Below, one piece after another: positions 17,891 to 26,974 of a stretch of DNA of 64,000 nucleotides (its first letter is position 1; every line of letters begins with the position of its first letter). A program made the position numbers and the translations under genes. This DNA comes from Psychrobacter sp. UBA6766 (lineage in GTDB: Bacteria; Pseudomonadota; Gammaproteobacteria; Pseudomonadales; Moraxellaceae): contig NZ_DKGQ01000004.1 in assembly GCF_002453355.1 (NCBI RefSeq), forward strand, positions 124,001-188,000. The letters are read 5' to 3'. The notes under the pieces were generated by a model. That model saw only the letters and a program-made list of their open reading frames with translations. It had not been told where the DNA came from and did not search any database.

Positions 17891-19828
17891 TCAGCTGTCT
17901 TCACCTAAGAATCCACCACTTTGACGCTGCCACAAGCGTGCATAAACGCCATTTGACGCCAATAGTTCATCATGACTGCCTTGCTCAATGATACGGCCTT
18001 TATCCATCACCACCAATCTATCAAGCGCAGCAATGGTCGATAATCTATGCGCAATCGCAATCACGGTTTTGCCCGTCATGATGTCATTTAGGCTCTCAGT
18101 AATGGCAAATTCAATCTCAGAGTCAAGGGCACTGGTCGCCTCATCTAATAGTAAGATCGGTGCATTTTTGAGCATGACGCGTGAAATGGCAATGCGCTGA
18201 CGTTGACCGCCAGACAGCTTAACACCGCGCTCGCCAACTTGAGTATCAAGTCCGGTATTGCCTTTATCATCATATAAATCTTTAATAAAGTCCCATGCTT
18301 GGGCTTGTTTGGCCGCCGTGATGATTTCTTCATCGGTTGCGTCAGGACGACCGTAAGCGATATTTTCACGGACGGTACGGTGCAATAATGACGTATCTTG
18401 GGTGACCATGCCGATTTGCTGACGCAGCGACTCTTGGGTAACTTCGTCAATCGCTTGCCCATCAATGTAGATTTTCCCTTTATCTACATCAAAGAAGCGT
18501 AAGAGAAGGTTAACTAAGGTTGATTTACCAGCGCCTGACCGCCCAACCAGACCAATTTTTTCACCAGGTTTAATATCCAAATAGAAGTCATCTAGCAGCT
18601 TGGTGTATGAATTTACATCTGCTGAAACAGTGGTATTGACCTTAATGTCATCAAGGCGCTTGTCTTCTAAGTGAGCATTTAAACCTGTGTCATCGTCTTC
18701 GCTCTCATAACTAAAATCAACATGGTCGAAGACAATACGACCATCAGTGACTTTAAGTATGGAAGCGTTCGGCTTGTCGACGATGGTTTGCGGGGCAGAT
18801 AAAGTGCGCATCCCATCTTGTACCGTACCGATACTTTCAAATAGACTGGCGGTTTGCCACATAATCCAGCGCGTCAGACCATTTAAACGCAGCGCCATCG
18901 CAGTCGCGGCGGCAATCGCACCAACGCCAACCGCACCTTGCTGCCATAAATAAATCCCAATACCAGCCGTACTACTGACCAAAATCACACTGATAAGGTG
19001 GGTGGATACCTCAAGATAGCTGACCCAGCGCATTTGCGCATGAACGGTATTTAAAAACTGTCCCATGGCATTTTTGGCATAACCAAGCTCACGGCGCGAG
19101 TGGCTAAACAGCTTAACCGTCATAATATTGGCATAAGCATCGGTAATGCGTCCCGTCATCAAAGCGCGGGCATCGGCTTGTACAATCGCGGTTTGCTTAA
19201 GTTTGGGAATAAAGTACCACATCGCCAGCCAAACCAAAACAAACCAAGTAATAAAGGGGATCAACAATAAGCTGTCTAAATTAAATAAAATTACCCCAGA
19301 GGTAATAAAGTAGACGGCGACATACATAAACATATCGGTGACCGTCATCACGGTATCGCGTACCGCTAATGCCGTTTGCATCACTTTGGCCGAAACCCGA
19401 CCAGAAAATTCATCTTGATAAAATTGCATCGATTGCCCAAGCATTCGCTGATGAAAACGCCAGCGCATTTGCATTGGAAAAACGCCTTGCAAGGTTTGAA
19501 AATGTATAAATGACGATAAGGCAATCCAGAACGGACTCAAAATCATCACTGCCAGTATCAAAAGCAGCATGTCACGTTTTTCTGACCATAGATTTTGCGG
19601 CGTATAAACGCCAAGCCAGTCGACGATGTTGCCAATCCAAGCAAACAGCATGGCCTCGTAGATACCGATGCCCGCAGACAAAATCATAAACAGCAATAGC
19701 CAGCCGCGAAGTCCTTTAGTACACGCCCACATAAACTTCATCATGCCATCGCGCGGTGAGGGCAGGGGCATAGGTGTATCAGGAAAGGCGGGCAGGCGGG
19801 TTTCAAAAAAGCGAAATAGAGCGTTCAT
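17891..19828 (-). CDS. ABC exporter, fused membrane and ATPase domains
   Basis: 645 residues: type I exporter transmembrane domain with about six membrane spans (about 40-340), then a nucleotide-binding domain with Walker A GRSGAGKST, signature LSGGQRQRIAISR, Walker B ILLLDEATSALDS and H-loop IAHRLST. Full-length half-transporter, expected to work as a homodimer. Unusual: about 35 acidic residues (SEDDDTGLNAHLEDKRLDD and following) are inserted between the first strand of the ATPase domain (VDFSYE) and the strand before Walker A. Substrate cannot be told; relatives export lipids, peptides or drugs. Confidence 0.92.
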   Translation of the reverse strand: MNALFRFFETRLPAFPDTPMPLPSPRDGMMKFMWACTKGLRGWLLLFMILSAGIGIYEAMLFAWIGNIVDWLGVYTPQNLWSEKRDMLLLILAVMILSPFWIALSSFIHFQTLQGVFPMQMRWRFHQRMLGQSMQFYQDEFSGRVSAKVMQTALAVRDTVMTVTDMFMYVAVYFITSGVILFNLDSLLLIPFITWFVLVWLAMWYFIPKLKQTAIVQADARALMTGRITDAYANIMTVKLFSHSRRELGYAKNAMGQFLNTVHAQMRWVSYLEVSTHLISVILVSSTAGIGIYLWQQGAVGVGAIAAATAMALRLNGLTRWIMWQTASLFESIGTVQDGMRTLSAPQTIVDKPNASILKVTDGRIVFDHVDFSYESEDDDTGLNAHLEDKRLDDIKVNTTVSADVNSYTKLLDDFYLDIKPGEKIGLVGRSGAGKSTLVNLLLRFFDVDKGKIYIDGQAIDEVTQESLRQQIGMVTQDTSLLHRTVRENIAYGRPDATDEEIITAAKQAQAWDFIKDLYDDKGNTGLDTQVGERGVKLSGGQRQRIAISRVMLKNAPILLLDEATSALDSEIEFAITESLNDIMTGKTVIAIAHRLSTIAALDRLVVMDKGRIIEQGSHDELLASNGVYARLWQRQSGGFLGEDS

Positions 19829-20166
19829 AGGCAGTCAGAGAGCATTCATAGCAGTACGCCAAGATAAACGTCATAAAGCGCTATCTTGAATCTTTACTTT
19901 TGTTATTAGGATTGATTGTTATTTTAACAAAATTCGCTCTCATGGCTGCATGCTAATTGTAAGCTGAACAATGAAGCGAACAATAATTAGATTGCTGTAT
20001 TTGAAATATCTTGTTACATTCCCTCATTTCTTTTAGATTATTGATACTGTTGGTGTACAACGTTTTAATACTTCAAAGCCTAGTTGATGAATGAATATTT
20101 TTTTACTCATACAAATAATAACGGTTTATAAACACGCAAAGTTGCGGCTTAACAAGGATAAAGTTA
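19829..20166. other. Divergent intergenic region, ABC exporter / DMT transporter
   Basis: About 340 bases with no open frame, terminator or clear operator. AAGGAT near 20155 is the ribosome binding site of the plus-strand gene. Nothing else supported. Confidence 0.5.
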
Positions 20167-21015
20167 ATGATGTATTTAACGATAGCGGTGCTCTGTAGCG
20201 TCGCTGTTTCCGTACTTTTAAAAATATTACGCCAAAAAAACATCGATATTCGCCAAACTATTGTGGCAGGTTATCCGGTGGCGTTTTTGCTGACTTGGGT
20301 GTTATTAAACCCAAATGTCAGTAGCATCGGCGAACTTGGCAATGCATGGGGCATTGTCATTGCGCTTGGGGTATTGTTGCCAGCGGTATTTGTCATTCTT
20401 GGACGCGCCATTGCTGCGGTCGGAATGGTGGCAACCGATGCTACCCAGCGTTTATCACTTATCATTCCTATCGTGGCTGCTTTTTTATTATTCGGCGAAG
20501 TACTGACGGGAACGCGTATATTTGGGCTCGTGTTAGGGTTTTTAGCACTCGGCGCACTGATTTATCGACCGCAACGTGGGTTTATAGATACCCAAGCAAA
20601 GCATACCCCGCTTTGGCTATTTGGCGTTTGGGTAGGCTATGGCGTGATTGATATTTTATTTAAACAAGTTGCCAAGCAAGGCGCAGCGTTTCCTTTGACT
20701 TTATTGGTGACCTTTGGTCTGGCAGGATTGCTATTACTCGTTTATTTACTCGTTACGCGCATACGCTGGCAAGGTAAAGCGCTTAGCGCAGGATTGTTGC
20801 TTGGCGCACTCAATATGGGTAATATTTATGCTTATGTGCGTGCCCATCAAGTATTGTCTGAATCGCCAAGTATCGTCTTTACGGGTATGAACGTCGGCGT
20901 GATTGCGGTGGCAACTTTGATAGGAGTGGGCGTGTTTAAAGAGCGACTTAACCGGGTCAATATCGTCGGTTTATTATTAGCGATTGGCTGTGTGGTAGTA
21001 TTGTTTTTGCTTTAA
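20167..21015 (+). CDS. DMT-superfamily (EamA-like) transporter
   Basis: 282 very hydrophobic residues with about ten predicted membrane segments in two halves, each starting with a short helix and ending in an LLL/VVLFLL stretch, as in EamA-type drug/metabolite transporters. The tail ATLIGVGVFKERLNRVNIVGLLLAIGCVVVL is the typical last helix pair. Inner-membrane protein; substrate unknown. Two adjacent ATG codons (20167, 20170) follow AAGGAT; either could be used. Confidence 0.85.
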   Translation: MMYLTIAVLCSVAVSVLLKILRQKNIDIRQTIVAGYPVAFLLTWVLLNPNVSSIGELGNAWGIVIALGVLLPAVFVILGRAIAAVGMVATDATQRLSLIIPIVAAFLLFGEVLTGTRIFGLVLGFLALGALIYRPQRGFIDTQAKHTPLWLFGVWVGYGVIDILFKQVAKQGAAFPLTLLVTFGLAGLLLLVYLLVTRIRWQGKALSAGLLLGALNMGNIYAYVRAHQVLSESPSIVFTGMNVGVIAVATLIGVGVFKERLNRVNIVGLLLAIGCVVVLFLL

Positions 21016-21174
21016 TCTGACCACTTTTAATTGCGTAAAATTTTAACTTATCAGCAATAGGCACGCGCTATGTCCTATGATAAGGTAACTTATAATCAGG
21101 CCCATATTAGGAGGGCTGATTGACTTATTATAATAACGTTTGTCCCTTATTAATTAGGATAGGATACCCATTCA

Positions 21175-22065
21175 ATGGAATACGAAAAACAACTACAGCG
21201 TATAAAAAATGGTTCAGGATTCATCGCCGCTCTTGATCAAAGTGGTGGAAGCACGCCAAAAGCGTTAGAAAACTATGGCGTTAGCGGCGATGCTTATGAT
21301 AATGATGAAGCGATGTTTGACCTGGTACATGAAATGCGCGCTCGCATCATGACGTGCGACTGCTTTGATAATGAGCGTGTGCTTGGCGCAATTTTATTTG
21401 AAGATACCATGGAGCGTGAGGTTAATGGTAAACCGACGGCTAATTACCTGTGGGAAGACAAAAGTGTCGTCCCATTTTTAAAGGTAGATAAAGGGTTGGC
21501 TGAGCAAATGAGCGGTGTTCAAGTTATGCGTCCGATGCCAAATCTTAGCTTATTATTAGACAAGGCAAAAAACTATCCCATATTTGGCACTAAAATGCGC
21601 TCAGTCATTTATGAGCCAAATGTTGATGGCATCGAGCTGGTCGTTCAGCAACAGTTTGACGTGGCTAAGCAGATTCTCTCCGAAGGTTTTATGCCCATCG
21701 TTGAGCCAGAAGTGGATATAAACAGTAGCAAAAAACATGACTGCGAAATCATCCTTAAAACCAGTATTCTGCACAACCTTGAGTATTTAGACGATGATCA
21801 TCAAGTGATGCTAAAACTGACTTTACCGGAAGAGTCAGGATTTTATCAAGAGCTTATCGACCATCCAAAAGTGCTAAAAGTAGTGGCGCTATCTGGCGGT
21901 TACAGTCGTCATGATGCCTGCGAAAAGCTAAAACAAAACCCAGGAATGATTGCTAGTTTTTCACGCGCCTTTACCGAAGGATTAAGCAAGCAACAAAGTG
22001 ATGAAGAGTTTGCTAATACCATTAATACTTCTATTAAAGAAATCTATGAGGCTTCAAGGGTTTAA
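21175..22065 (+). CDS. fda: Class I fructose-bisphosphate aldolase
   Basis: Splits fructose 1,6-bisphosphate into glyceraldehyde 3-phosphate and dihydroxyacetone phosphate through a Schiff base. The 296-residue length and the start GSGFIAALDQSGGSTPKALENYG match the bacterial class I (FdaB-like) aldolases; the Schiff-base Lys is probably in VMLKLTLPEE. IVEPEVDI is also conserved. Metal ligands of class II enzymes are absent. AGGATAGGA precedes the ATG. A bidirectional terminator separates it from thiC. Confidence 0.93.
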   Translation: MEYEKQLQRIKNGSGFIAALDQSGGSTPKALENYGVSGDAYDNDEAMFDLVHEMRARIMTCDCFDNERVLGAILFEDTMEREVNGKPTANYLWEDKSVVPFLKVDKGLAEQMSGVQVMRPMPNLSLLLDKAKNYPIFGTKMRSVIYEPNVDGIELVVQQQFDVAKQILSEGFMPIVEPEVDINSSKKHDCEIILKTSILHNLEYLDDDHQVMLKLTLPEESGFYQELIDHPKVLKVVALSGGYSRHDACEKLKQNPGMIASFSRAFTEGLSKQQSDEEFANTINTSIKEIYEASRV

Positions 22066-22094
22066 TCTATTATAAAGATAAAACAGTTTGAAAT

Positions 22095-22125
22095 AAAAAG
22101 CGCTACTAATGAGTAGCGCTTTTTT
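22095..22125. terminator. Bidirectional terminator between the aldolase and thiC
   Basis: Symmetrical stem of about 12 bp (core AGCGCTACT / AGTAGCGCT) with A-run and T-run; loop of four. It serves the two convergent genes. Confidence 0.9.
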
Positions 22126-22151
22126 ATAAATTAAGAATTAACGTTAATTAC

Positions 22152-24125
22152 TTAAACTTCCTTATATAACTGACGTCCCTCATTATGGTATTTTTCAGTC
22201 ATTTCTGCCATACCTCGCTCAATCTCAAATGCACTCATAGCTTCTGCGCCTAGGCCTTCTGTGGCATCTAGCCCTTTGGCGTATTCACGCACGTTTTGGG
22301 TGATTTTCATCGAGCAAAATTTCGGTCCACACATCGAGCAAAAATGCGCGGACTTGTGGGCGTCTTTTGGCAACGTTTCGTCATGATATTCACGCGCCGT
22401 ATCAGGGTCAAGCGCCAGATTGAACTGATCATCCCAGCGGAACTCAAATCGCGCTTTAGATAGAGCATTATCACGCGCTTGCGCCCCCGGATGACCTTTG
22501 GCAAGATCGGCAGCGTGGGCCGCGATTTTATAAGTAATGATGCCGTCTTTGACATCTTTTTTATTGGGCAATCCGAGATGTTCTTTTGGCGTGACATAGC
22601 AGAGCATGGCGGTGCCAAACCAGCCGATCATTGCGGCGCCAATCGCACTAGTAATGTGGTCATAACCGGGCGCGATATCAGTCGTTAATGGACCCAAGGT
22701 ATAAAAAGGCGCATCGCTACATAGCTCAAGTTGTAAGTCCATATTTTCTTTAATACGGTTCATTGCGACATGACCAGGGCCTTCAATCATCACCTGAACA
22801 TCGTGTTTCCAAGCGACTTGCGTCAGCTCGCCAAGCGTCCGCAGCTCGCCAAATTGCGCTTCATCATTGGCATCTTGCAAACAGCCCGGACGTAAGCCAT
22901 CGCCTAAGCTAAACGCTACATCGTACTGCTTCATAATCTCGCAAATATCTTCAAAATGGGTATATAAAAAGCTTTCTTGATGATGGGCCAAACACCACTG
23001 CGCCATAATAGAGCCACCGCGTGAGACGATACCGGTTAAGCGATTGGCAGTTAACGGTACATAACGCAAAAGTACGCCCGCATGAATGGTAAAGTAATCG
23101 ACGCCTTGCTCGGCTTGCTCGATCAAAGTATCGCGAAAAATTTCCCAAGTGAGGTCTTCTGCGACACCATCGACTTTTTCAAGTGCCTGATAAATCGGTA
23201 CCGTACCGATTGGGACTGGTGAGTTACGAATCAGCCATTCGCGTGTTTCATGGATATGATTTCCCGTTGATAAATCCATAATAGTATCGGCGCCCCAACG
23301 CGTTGCCCACGTCATTTTCGACACTTCTTCATCGATAGAAGAGCCGAGCGCTGAGTTACCAATATTGGCATTGATTTTCACTAAAAAATTACGGCCAATA
23401 ATCATTGGCTCAGACTCAGGGTGATTGACGTTATTGGGAATGATGGCGCGACCAGCAGCAACTTCATCACGGACAAATTCAGGGGTGATGATTTTTGGTG
23501 TATGGGCACCAAAGCTTTCGCCGTCATGCTGGCGCATATCGGTCAGTTCGTGTTGTTTTTGCGTCTCACGAATAGCGATGTATTCCATCTCAGGCGTGAT
23601 AATACCGCGGCGCGCGTAGTGCATTTGCGTGACATTCTTTCCTGCTAAAGCGCGACGTGGTTTATCGATATGCGCAAATCTTAAATTAGCGGTACTGATA
23701 TCGCGGGCGCGTGCTTGCCCATATGAGCTTGATAAACCGCTTAATTGCTCAGTATCACCGCGCTCAGCTATCCAACCTTCGCGTAGTTTTGGCAAACCTT
23801 TGGTTAAGTCGATGTCGATATTGGGATCGGTATAAACACCTGAGGTGTCATAGACATAAAACGGTGGATTTTGTTCCCACTCGGCCTCGCTTACCCCTTG
23901 GACGGGGGTAGAGTCAAGGGTGATCTCGCGCATTGGTACTTGGATATCGGGGCGTGAGCCTTCGATATAGACTTTTTTAGAAGCGGGTAAGATACGGTGT
24001 AAGTCGCGGGCGTCTTCTTCAAAACGCGCATCATTTGCCGTACGATGGGCAGGCGTTTTTAGGGCGTCGGCTTTTTTGTCAGAAGCTTTGGCAATAGGAG
24101 TTGAAGTATTTTGTGTGAGGTTCAT
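22152..24125 (-). CDS. thiC: Phosphomethylpyrimidine synthase
   Basis: Radical-SAM enzyme that turns 5-aminoimidazole ribotide into the pyrimidine moiety (HMP-P) of thiamine. The C-terminal cluster motif CSMCGPKFC is intact, and the barrel motifs SRGGSIMAQWCL, EGPGHV and DGLRPGC are present. AGGA lies just before the ATG at 24125, so the longer frame to 24185 is not used; the product is 657 residues (E. coli 631). Regulated by the TPP riboswitch on the same strand upstream; no other thi gene is in the window. Confidence 0.97.
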   Translation of the reverse strand: MNLTQNTSTPIAKASDKKADALKTPAHRTANDARFEEDARDLHRILPASKKVYIEGSRPDIQVPMREITLDSTPVQGVSEAEWEQNPPFYVYDTSGVYTDPNIDIDLTKGLPKLREGWIAERGDTEQLSGLSSSYGQARARDISTANLRFAHIDKPRRALAGKNVTQMHYARRGIITPEMEYIAIRETQKQHELTDMRQHDGESFGAHTPKIITPEFVRDEVAAGRAIIPNNVNHPESEPMIIGRNFLVKINANIGNSALGSSIDEEVSKMTWATRWGADTIMDLSTGNHIHETREWLIRNSPVPIGTVPIYQALEKVDGVAEDLTWEIFRDTLIEQAEQGVDYFTIHAGVLLRYVPLTANRLTGIVSRGGSIMAQWCLAHHQESFLYTHFEDICEIMKQYDVAFSLGDGLRPGCLQDANDEAQFGELRTLGELTQVAWKHDVQVMIEGPGHVAMNRIKENMDLQLELCSDAPFYTLGPLTTDIAPGYDHITSAIGAAMIGWFGTAMLCYVTPKEHLGLPNKKDVKDGIITYKIAAHAADLAKGHPGAQARDNALSKARFEFRWDDQFNLALDPDTAREYHDETLPKDAHKSAHFCSMCGPKFCSMKITQNVREYAKGLDATEGLGAEAMSAFEIERGMAEMTEKYHNEGRQLYKEV

Positions 24126-24285
24126 ATGCTGTCCTAGCGTGTTGGTTTTTGAATAAAAGCAACACCGCCAGTAGCTGCGGGGCAAGACAATGCAAGATAG
24201 ACAAATTCAATCATCAAATAAGGGCTTTGTTAATTCAAATTAAATTTATACTTAATCTAAGGCCGTTGTTAAATGATTAGTAGGC

Positions 24286-24358
24286 GCCGCTTTTTATTGC
24301 TTGCCTTATGGCCGCGTAAAAACGCTAGCACATAGGATAATGGCAATAATAAAAAGGC
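24286..24358 (-). promoter_or_regulatory. Long inverted repeat in the thiC leader (possible expression platform)
   Basis: The arms at 24286-24305 (GCCGCTTTTTATTGCTTGCC) and 24342-24358 (GGCAATAATAAAAAGGC) can pair over about 17 bases with small bulges. It lies between the riboswitch aptamer and thiC. Whether it is the switch's expression platform is inference; it has no T-run as expected for a simple terminator. Confidence 0.4.
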
Positions 24359-24397
24359 ATTTCTGCGCGCCCTTTGTATATAGAACATAATCTTAAG

Positions 24398-24505
24398 ACT
24401 TCCCTGCGTCGGTACTAACCGCATCAGGTTCGGCGGGTGATCTCTCAGCGAATGTATGAAATAGCTTATAAACTAAGCTTGTCATACACCGCACCCCGAG
24501 TCTGT
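24398..24505 (-). ncRNA. TPP riboswitch (THI element)
   Basis: On the minus strand, read 5' to 3', the conserved THI-box blocks occur in order: CGGGGTGC, then CTGAGA, then GAACCTGAT, then GCAGGGAA. Between the first and second block is an extended P3 stem with AGCTTA/TAAGCT arms. The aptamer ends about 273 bases before the thiC start, an unusually long leader. Thiamine pyrophosphate binding is expected to lower thiC expression. Confidence 0.95.
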
Positions 24506-24615
24506 CAGTGTTGTAAATCAGTCTTATACTAACAAACTATGAGGATGATGCCTAGTCATTTGCTGTTTGTTAGTTGAGATGCAATCTTGCTATTTTTAAG
24601 TGGATTACTGTCTTT

Positions 24616-24791
24616 TTAGGATGTGTCCTCATTTTAAAAATGGTGATAAAAATGAGATGAATTGCAGCCAAACAAGGAAAATAGTGCCGTTAATATCGGG
24701 ATATTACCCAGCTATTTAACGAAGTTTGGCAAAGTTTAGCCATTTTTAGCCCATTTAGATGTCCATCGATTGAATTGAGGACACGCCCTAA
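24616..24791. mobile_element. Candidate MITE-like foldback element
   Basis: 176 bp bounded by 16-base inverted repeats, TTAGGATGTGTCCTCA (24616-24631) and TGAGGACACGCCCTAA (24776-24791), matching at 14 of 16 positions. A second nested inverted repeat (GCCAAAC...AAATAG against CTATTT...GTTTGGC) and a central AATATC-GG-GATATT palindrome make nearly the whole element self-complementary. No open frame. I see no clear target-site duplication. The ends resemble those of IS5-type elements only in a general way. Confidence 0.55.
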
Positions 24792-24832
24792 TCAATGAAA
24801 GTTTTTTTAATTAATAAAAGTCATTATCTGCA

Positions 24833-25123
24833 TTATTTTTCTGGCGTCCAGCCTTGTGCCCGCTCGTAATCTTCGTTGTCTAAGAATTTATCACGCTGTT
24901 CGGTTAAGAATTTTTTGGCTTCAGGATCCATCATGCTGAGATGGTTTTCGTTAATTAGCATGGTCTGCTGCTCAAGCCACTCTTTCCATGCTTTATCAGA
25001 GACAGTTTCCTGAAGCTCTTGACCTTTTTTATTAGGAAATGGCGGATGCGGCATTTTTGGCAATTCTTGCTTATATTTGCGGCAAAACACGGTGTTGGCT
25101 TGTGGGTTAAAGGTCTCAGTCAT
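24833..25123 (-). CDS. yggX: Probable Fe(2+)-trafficking protein YggX
   Basis: Small cytoplasmic protein linked to iron-sulfur cluster protection against oxidants. 96 residues with the family pattern VFCRKYKQELP (conserved Cys), PFPNKKGQELQETVSDKAWKEWLEQQTMLINE and MMDPEAKKFLTEQ. The ATG at 25123 is preceded by CAGGAG; an upstream in-frame ATG at 25162 is not supported. Encoded downstream of argH on the same strand, but a terminator lies between. Confidence 0.96.
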   Translation of the reverse strand: MTETFNPQANTVFCRKYKQELPKMPHPPFPNKKGQELQETVSDKAWKEWLEQQTMLINENHLSMMDPEAKKFLTEQRDKFLDNEDYERAQGWTPEK

Positions 25124-25274
25124 GAGATACTCCTGATGCATTATATTAGGTAAATGATTCAATCAAATATTGGTATCTATCTATAATAACGGTCTTAGAA
25201 GATTTAGCAAAGACTATCCAGTGTAGAGAAGGTAACAACAAAGCTATCCAGTGATGGCGAGCATTAGTGATAGC

Positions 25275-25301
25275 AAAAAAACACCCGCACAATGGCGGGC
25301 G
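25275..25301 (-). terminator. Intrinsic terminator after argH
   Basis: On the minus strand: CGCCCGC / GCGGGTG stem, 6-base loop, then seven T. Confidence 0.85.
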
Positions 25302-25327
25302 TCAGTATAGTCAGTATAGTCAGTATA
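25301..25327. repeat. Three tandem copies of GTCAGTATA
   Basis: A 9-base unit repeated exactly three times next to the argH terminator; a short repeat that could vary between strains. Confidence 0.9.
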
Positions 25328-25370
25328 AAAGAACCGTTTTAAAAGAAAAGCTTTATTGTTGGCTTAACCT

Positions 25371-26876
25371 TTAAGCAAAAGCTTTTAGGCGCGCACGTCC
25401 ATTAATAACCGCTTGTTTCACCTGATTTGGCGCAGTACCACCTAAGTGATCACGTGCTGCTAATGAGCCTTCTAGCGTTAGATAGTCAAAGACATCGTCA
25501 CCAATGGCGTCGCTAAACTGCTGAAGCTGGGCTAAAGACAAGTCGCTTAAATCAACGCCCTCTTTAATGCCCAAAGCGACGGCATTACCAACCACTTCAT
25601 GGGCGTCACGGAAAGCAACACCGCGGCGAACCAAGTAGTCTGCCAAATCAGTCGCCGTCGCATAGCCTTTCATGGTTGCAGCGCGCATATTTTCTTTATT
25701 TGGCGTGATATTCGGCAGCATATCGGCAAAGGCAAGTAGTGACCCTGTTAAGGTATCGACGCAATCAAATAGCGGCTCTTTGTCTTCTTGGTTGTCTTTG
25801 TTATAGGCAAGCGGTTGGCTTTTCATCAGGCTAAGCAGCGTCATCAATTGCCCAAATACCCGCGCTGCTTTACCGCGAACCAATTCTGGAACATCGGGAT
25901 TTTTCTTTTGCGGCATAATCGATGAGCCAGTACAAAAACGGTCAGGAATCTGAACGAAGTTAAATTGTGCGGACATCCACAGGATAATCTCTTCGCTCAT
26001 GCGTGACATATGCATCATTAAAATAGAAGCGGCTGAAGTAAACTCAATGGCAAAGTCACGATCTGATACCGCATCGAGTGAGTTCTGGCAAATACCGTCA
26101 AAACCTAGTAATTTGGCCGTAATGGTACGATCAATTGGGAAGGTTGTTCCTGCAAGGGCGGCGCTACCAAGTGGCATCTGATTGATACGGCGGCGTGCAT
26201 CGACAAGGCGTTCGGTATCGCGGTATAACATCTCAAACCATGCCATCACGTGATGACCAAAGCTTACTGGCTGTGCCGTTTGTAAGTGAGTAAAGCCCGG
26301 CATAATGGTCTCGGTATGCTGTTCAGCCAAATCTAGCAACCCACTTTGTAATCGAACTAGTAGCGCGATGATATTATCGGTCTCTTCACGCAACCATAAC
26401 CGAATATCGGTGGCAACCTGGTCGTTGCGGCTACGACCAGTATGGAGCTTTTTACCGACTGCGCCGACGATATCTGTCAATCGTGATTCAACGTTCATGT
26501 GCACGTCTTCAAGCGCAATCGACCATTTAAACTCTCCTGCTTCAATTTCACGTAACACTTGCTGTAAACCATCAATAATAATGGCAACGTCATCAGCATT
26601 TAAGATGCCGCATTCTTTAAGCATGGTCGCGTGCGCAATCGAGCCTTGAATGTCGTGACGAGCAAAGCGCTGATCAAAGCCGACAGAGGCAGTAAAGGCG
26701 GCGACAAAACTGTCCGTTGCTTCACTAAAGCGGCCCCCCCACATTTGCTGACCTTGACCACTTGCAGCAGTTTGCGGCACAGCAGTGTTGGTTACGGAGG
26801 CATTTATGCTAGAATCAGAAGTAGATGCATTTTTATTTGAATCGGGATGATTACTATTTGAAGAGTTGGCGTTCAT
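25371..26876 (-). CDS. argH: Argininosuccinate lyase
   Basis: Last step of arginine synthesis: argininosuccinate to arginine and fumarate. The fumarase-superfamily signature GSSIMPQKKNPD is present, as are GRSRNDQVATDIRLW and GFTHLQTAQPVSFGHH. About 44 N-terminal residues before MWGGRFSE are Ser/Asn/Thr-rich and absent from most homologues. The start at 26876 is the better ATG, but no strong ribosome site is seen, so a start inside the extension is possible. Divergent from the algZ-like gene, an arrangement shared with pseudomonads. Confidence 0.96.
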   Translation of the reverse strand: MNANSSNSNHPDSNKNASTSDSSINASVTNTAVPQTAASGQGQQMWGGRFSEATDSFVAAFTASVGFDQRFARHDIQGSIAHATMLKECGILNADDVAIIIDGLQQVLREIEAGEFKWSIALEDVHMNVESRLTDIVGAVGKKLHTGRSRNDQVATDIRLWLREETDNIIALLVRLQSGLLDLAEQHTETIMPGFTHLQTAQPVSFGHHVMAWFEMLYRDTERLVDARRRINQMPLGSAALAGTTFPIDRTITAKLLGFDGICQNSLDAVSDRDFAIEFTSAASILMMHMSRMSEEIILWMSAQFNFVQIPDRFCTGSSIMPQKKNPDVPELVRGKAARVFGQLMTLLSLMKSQPLAYNKDNQEDKEPLFDCVDTLTGSLLAFADMLPNITPNKENMRAATMKGYATATDLADYLVRRGVAFRDAHEVVGNAVALGIKEGVDLSDLSLAQLQQFSDAIGDDVFDYLTLEGSLAARDHLGGTAPNQVKQAVINGRARLKAFA

Positions 26877-26974
26877 ATCGGTACAAGACAAGTCAAGAGA
26901 ATAAGAACTCAAGTATAGCAAATGATGAGGTTGCCTTACTAGCGGAGCGCTTAGAGTTTTTTATACCCAAGCTC

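Noticed and set aside
26825..26974. Extended N-terminus of the AlgZ-like protein.
   Set aside because: It would overlap the start of divergent argH, has no ribosome site and is polar sequence unlike the membrane start expected.
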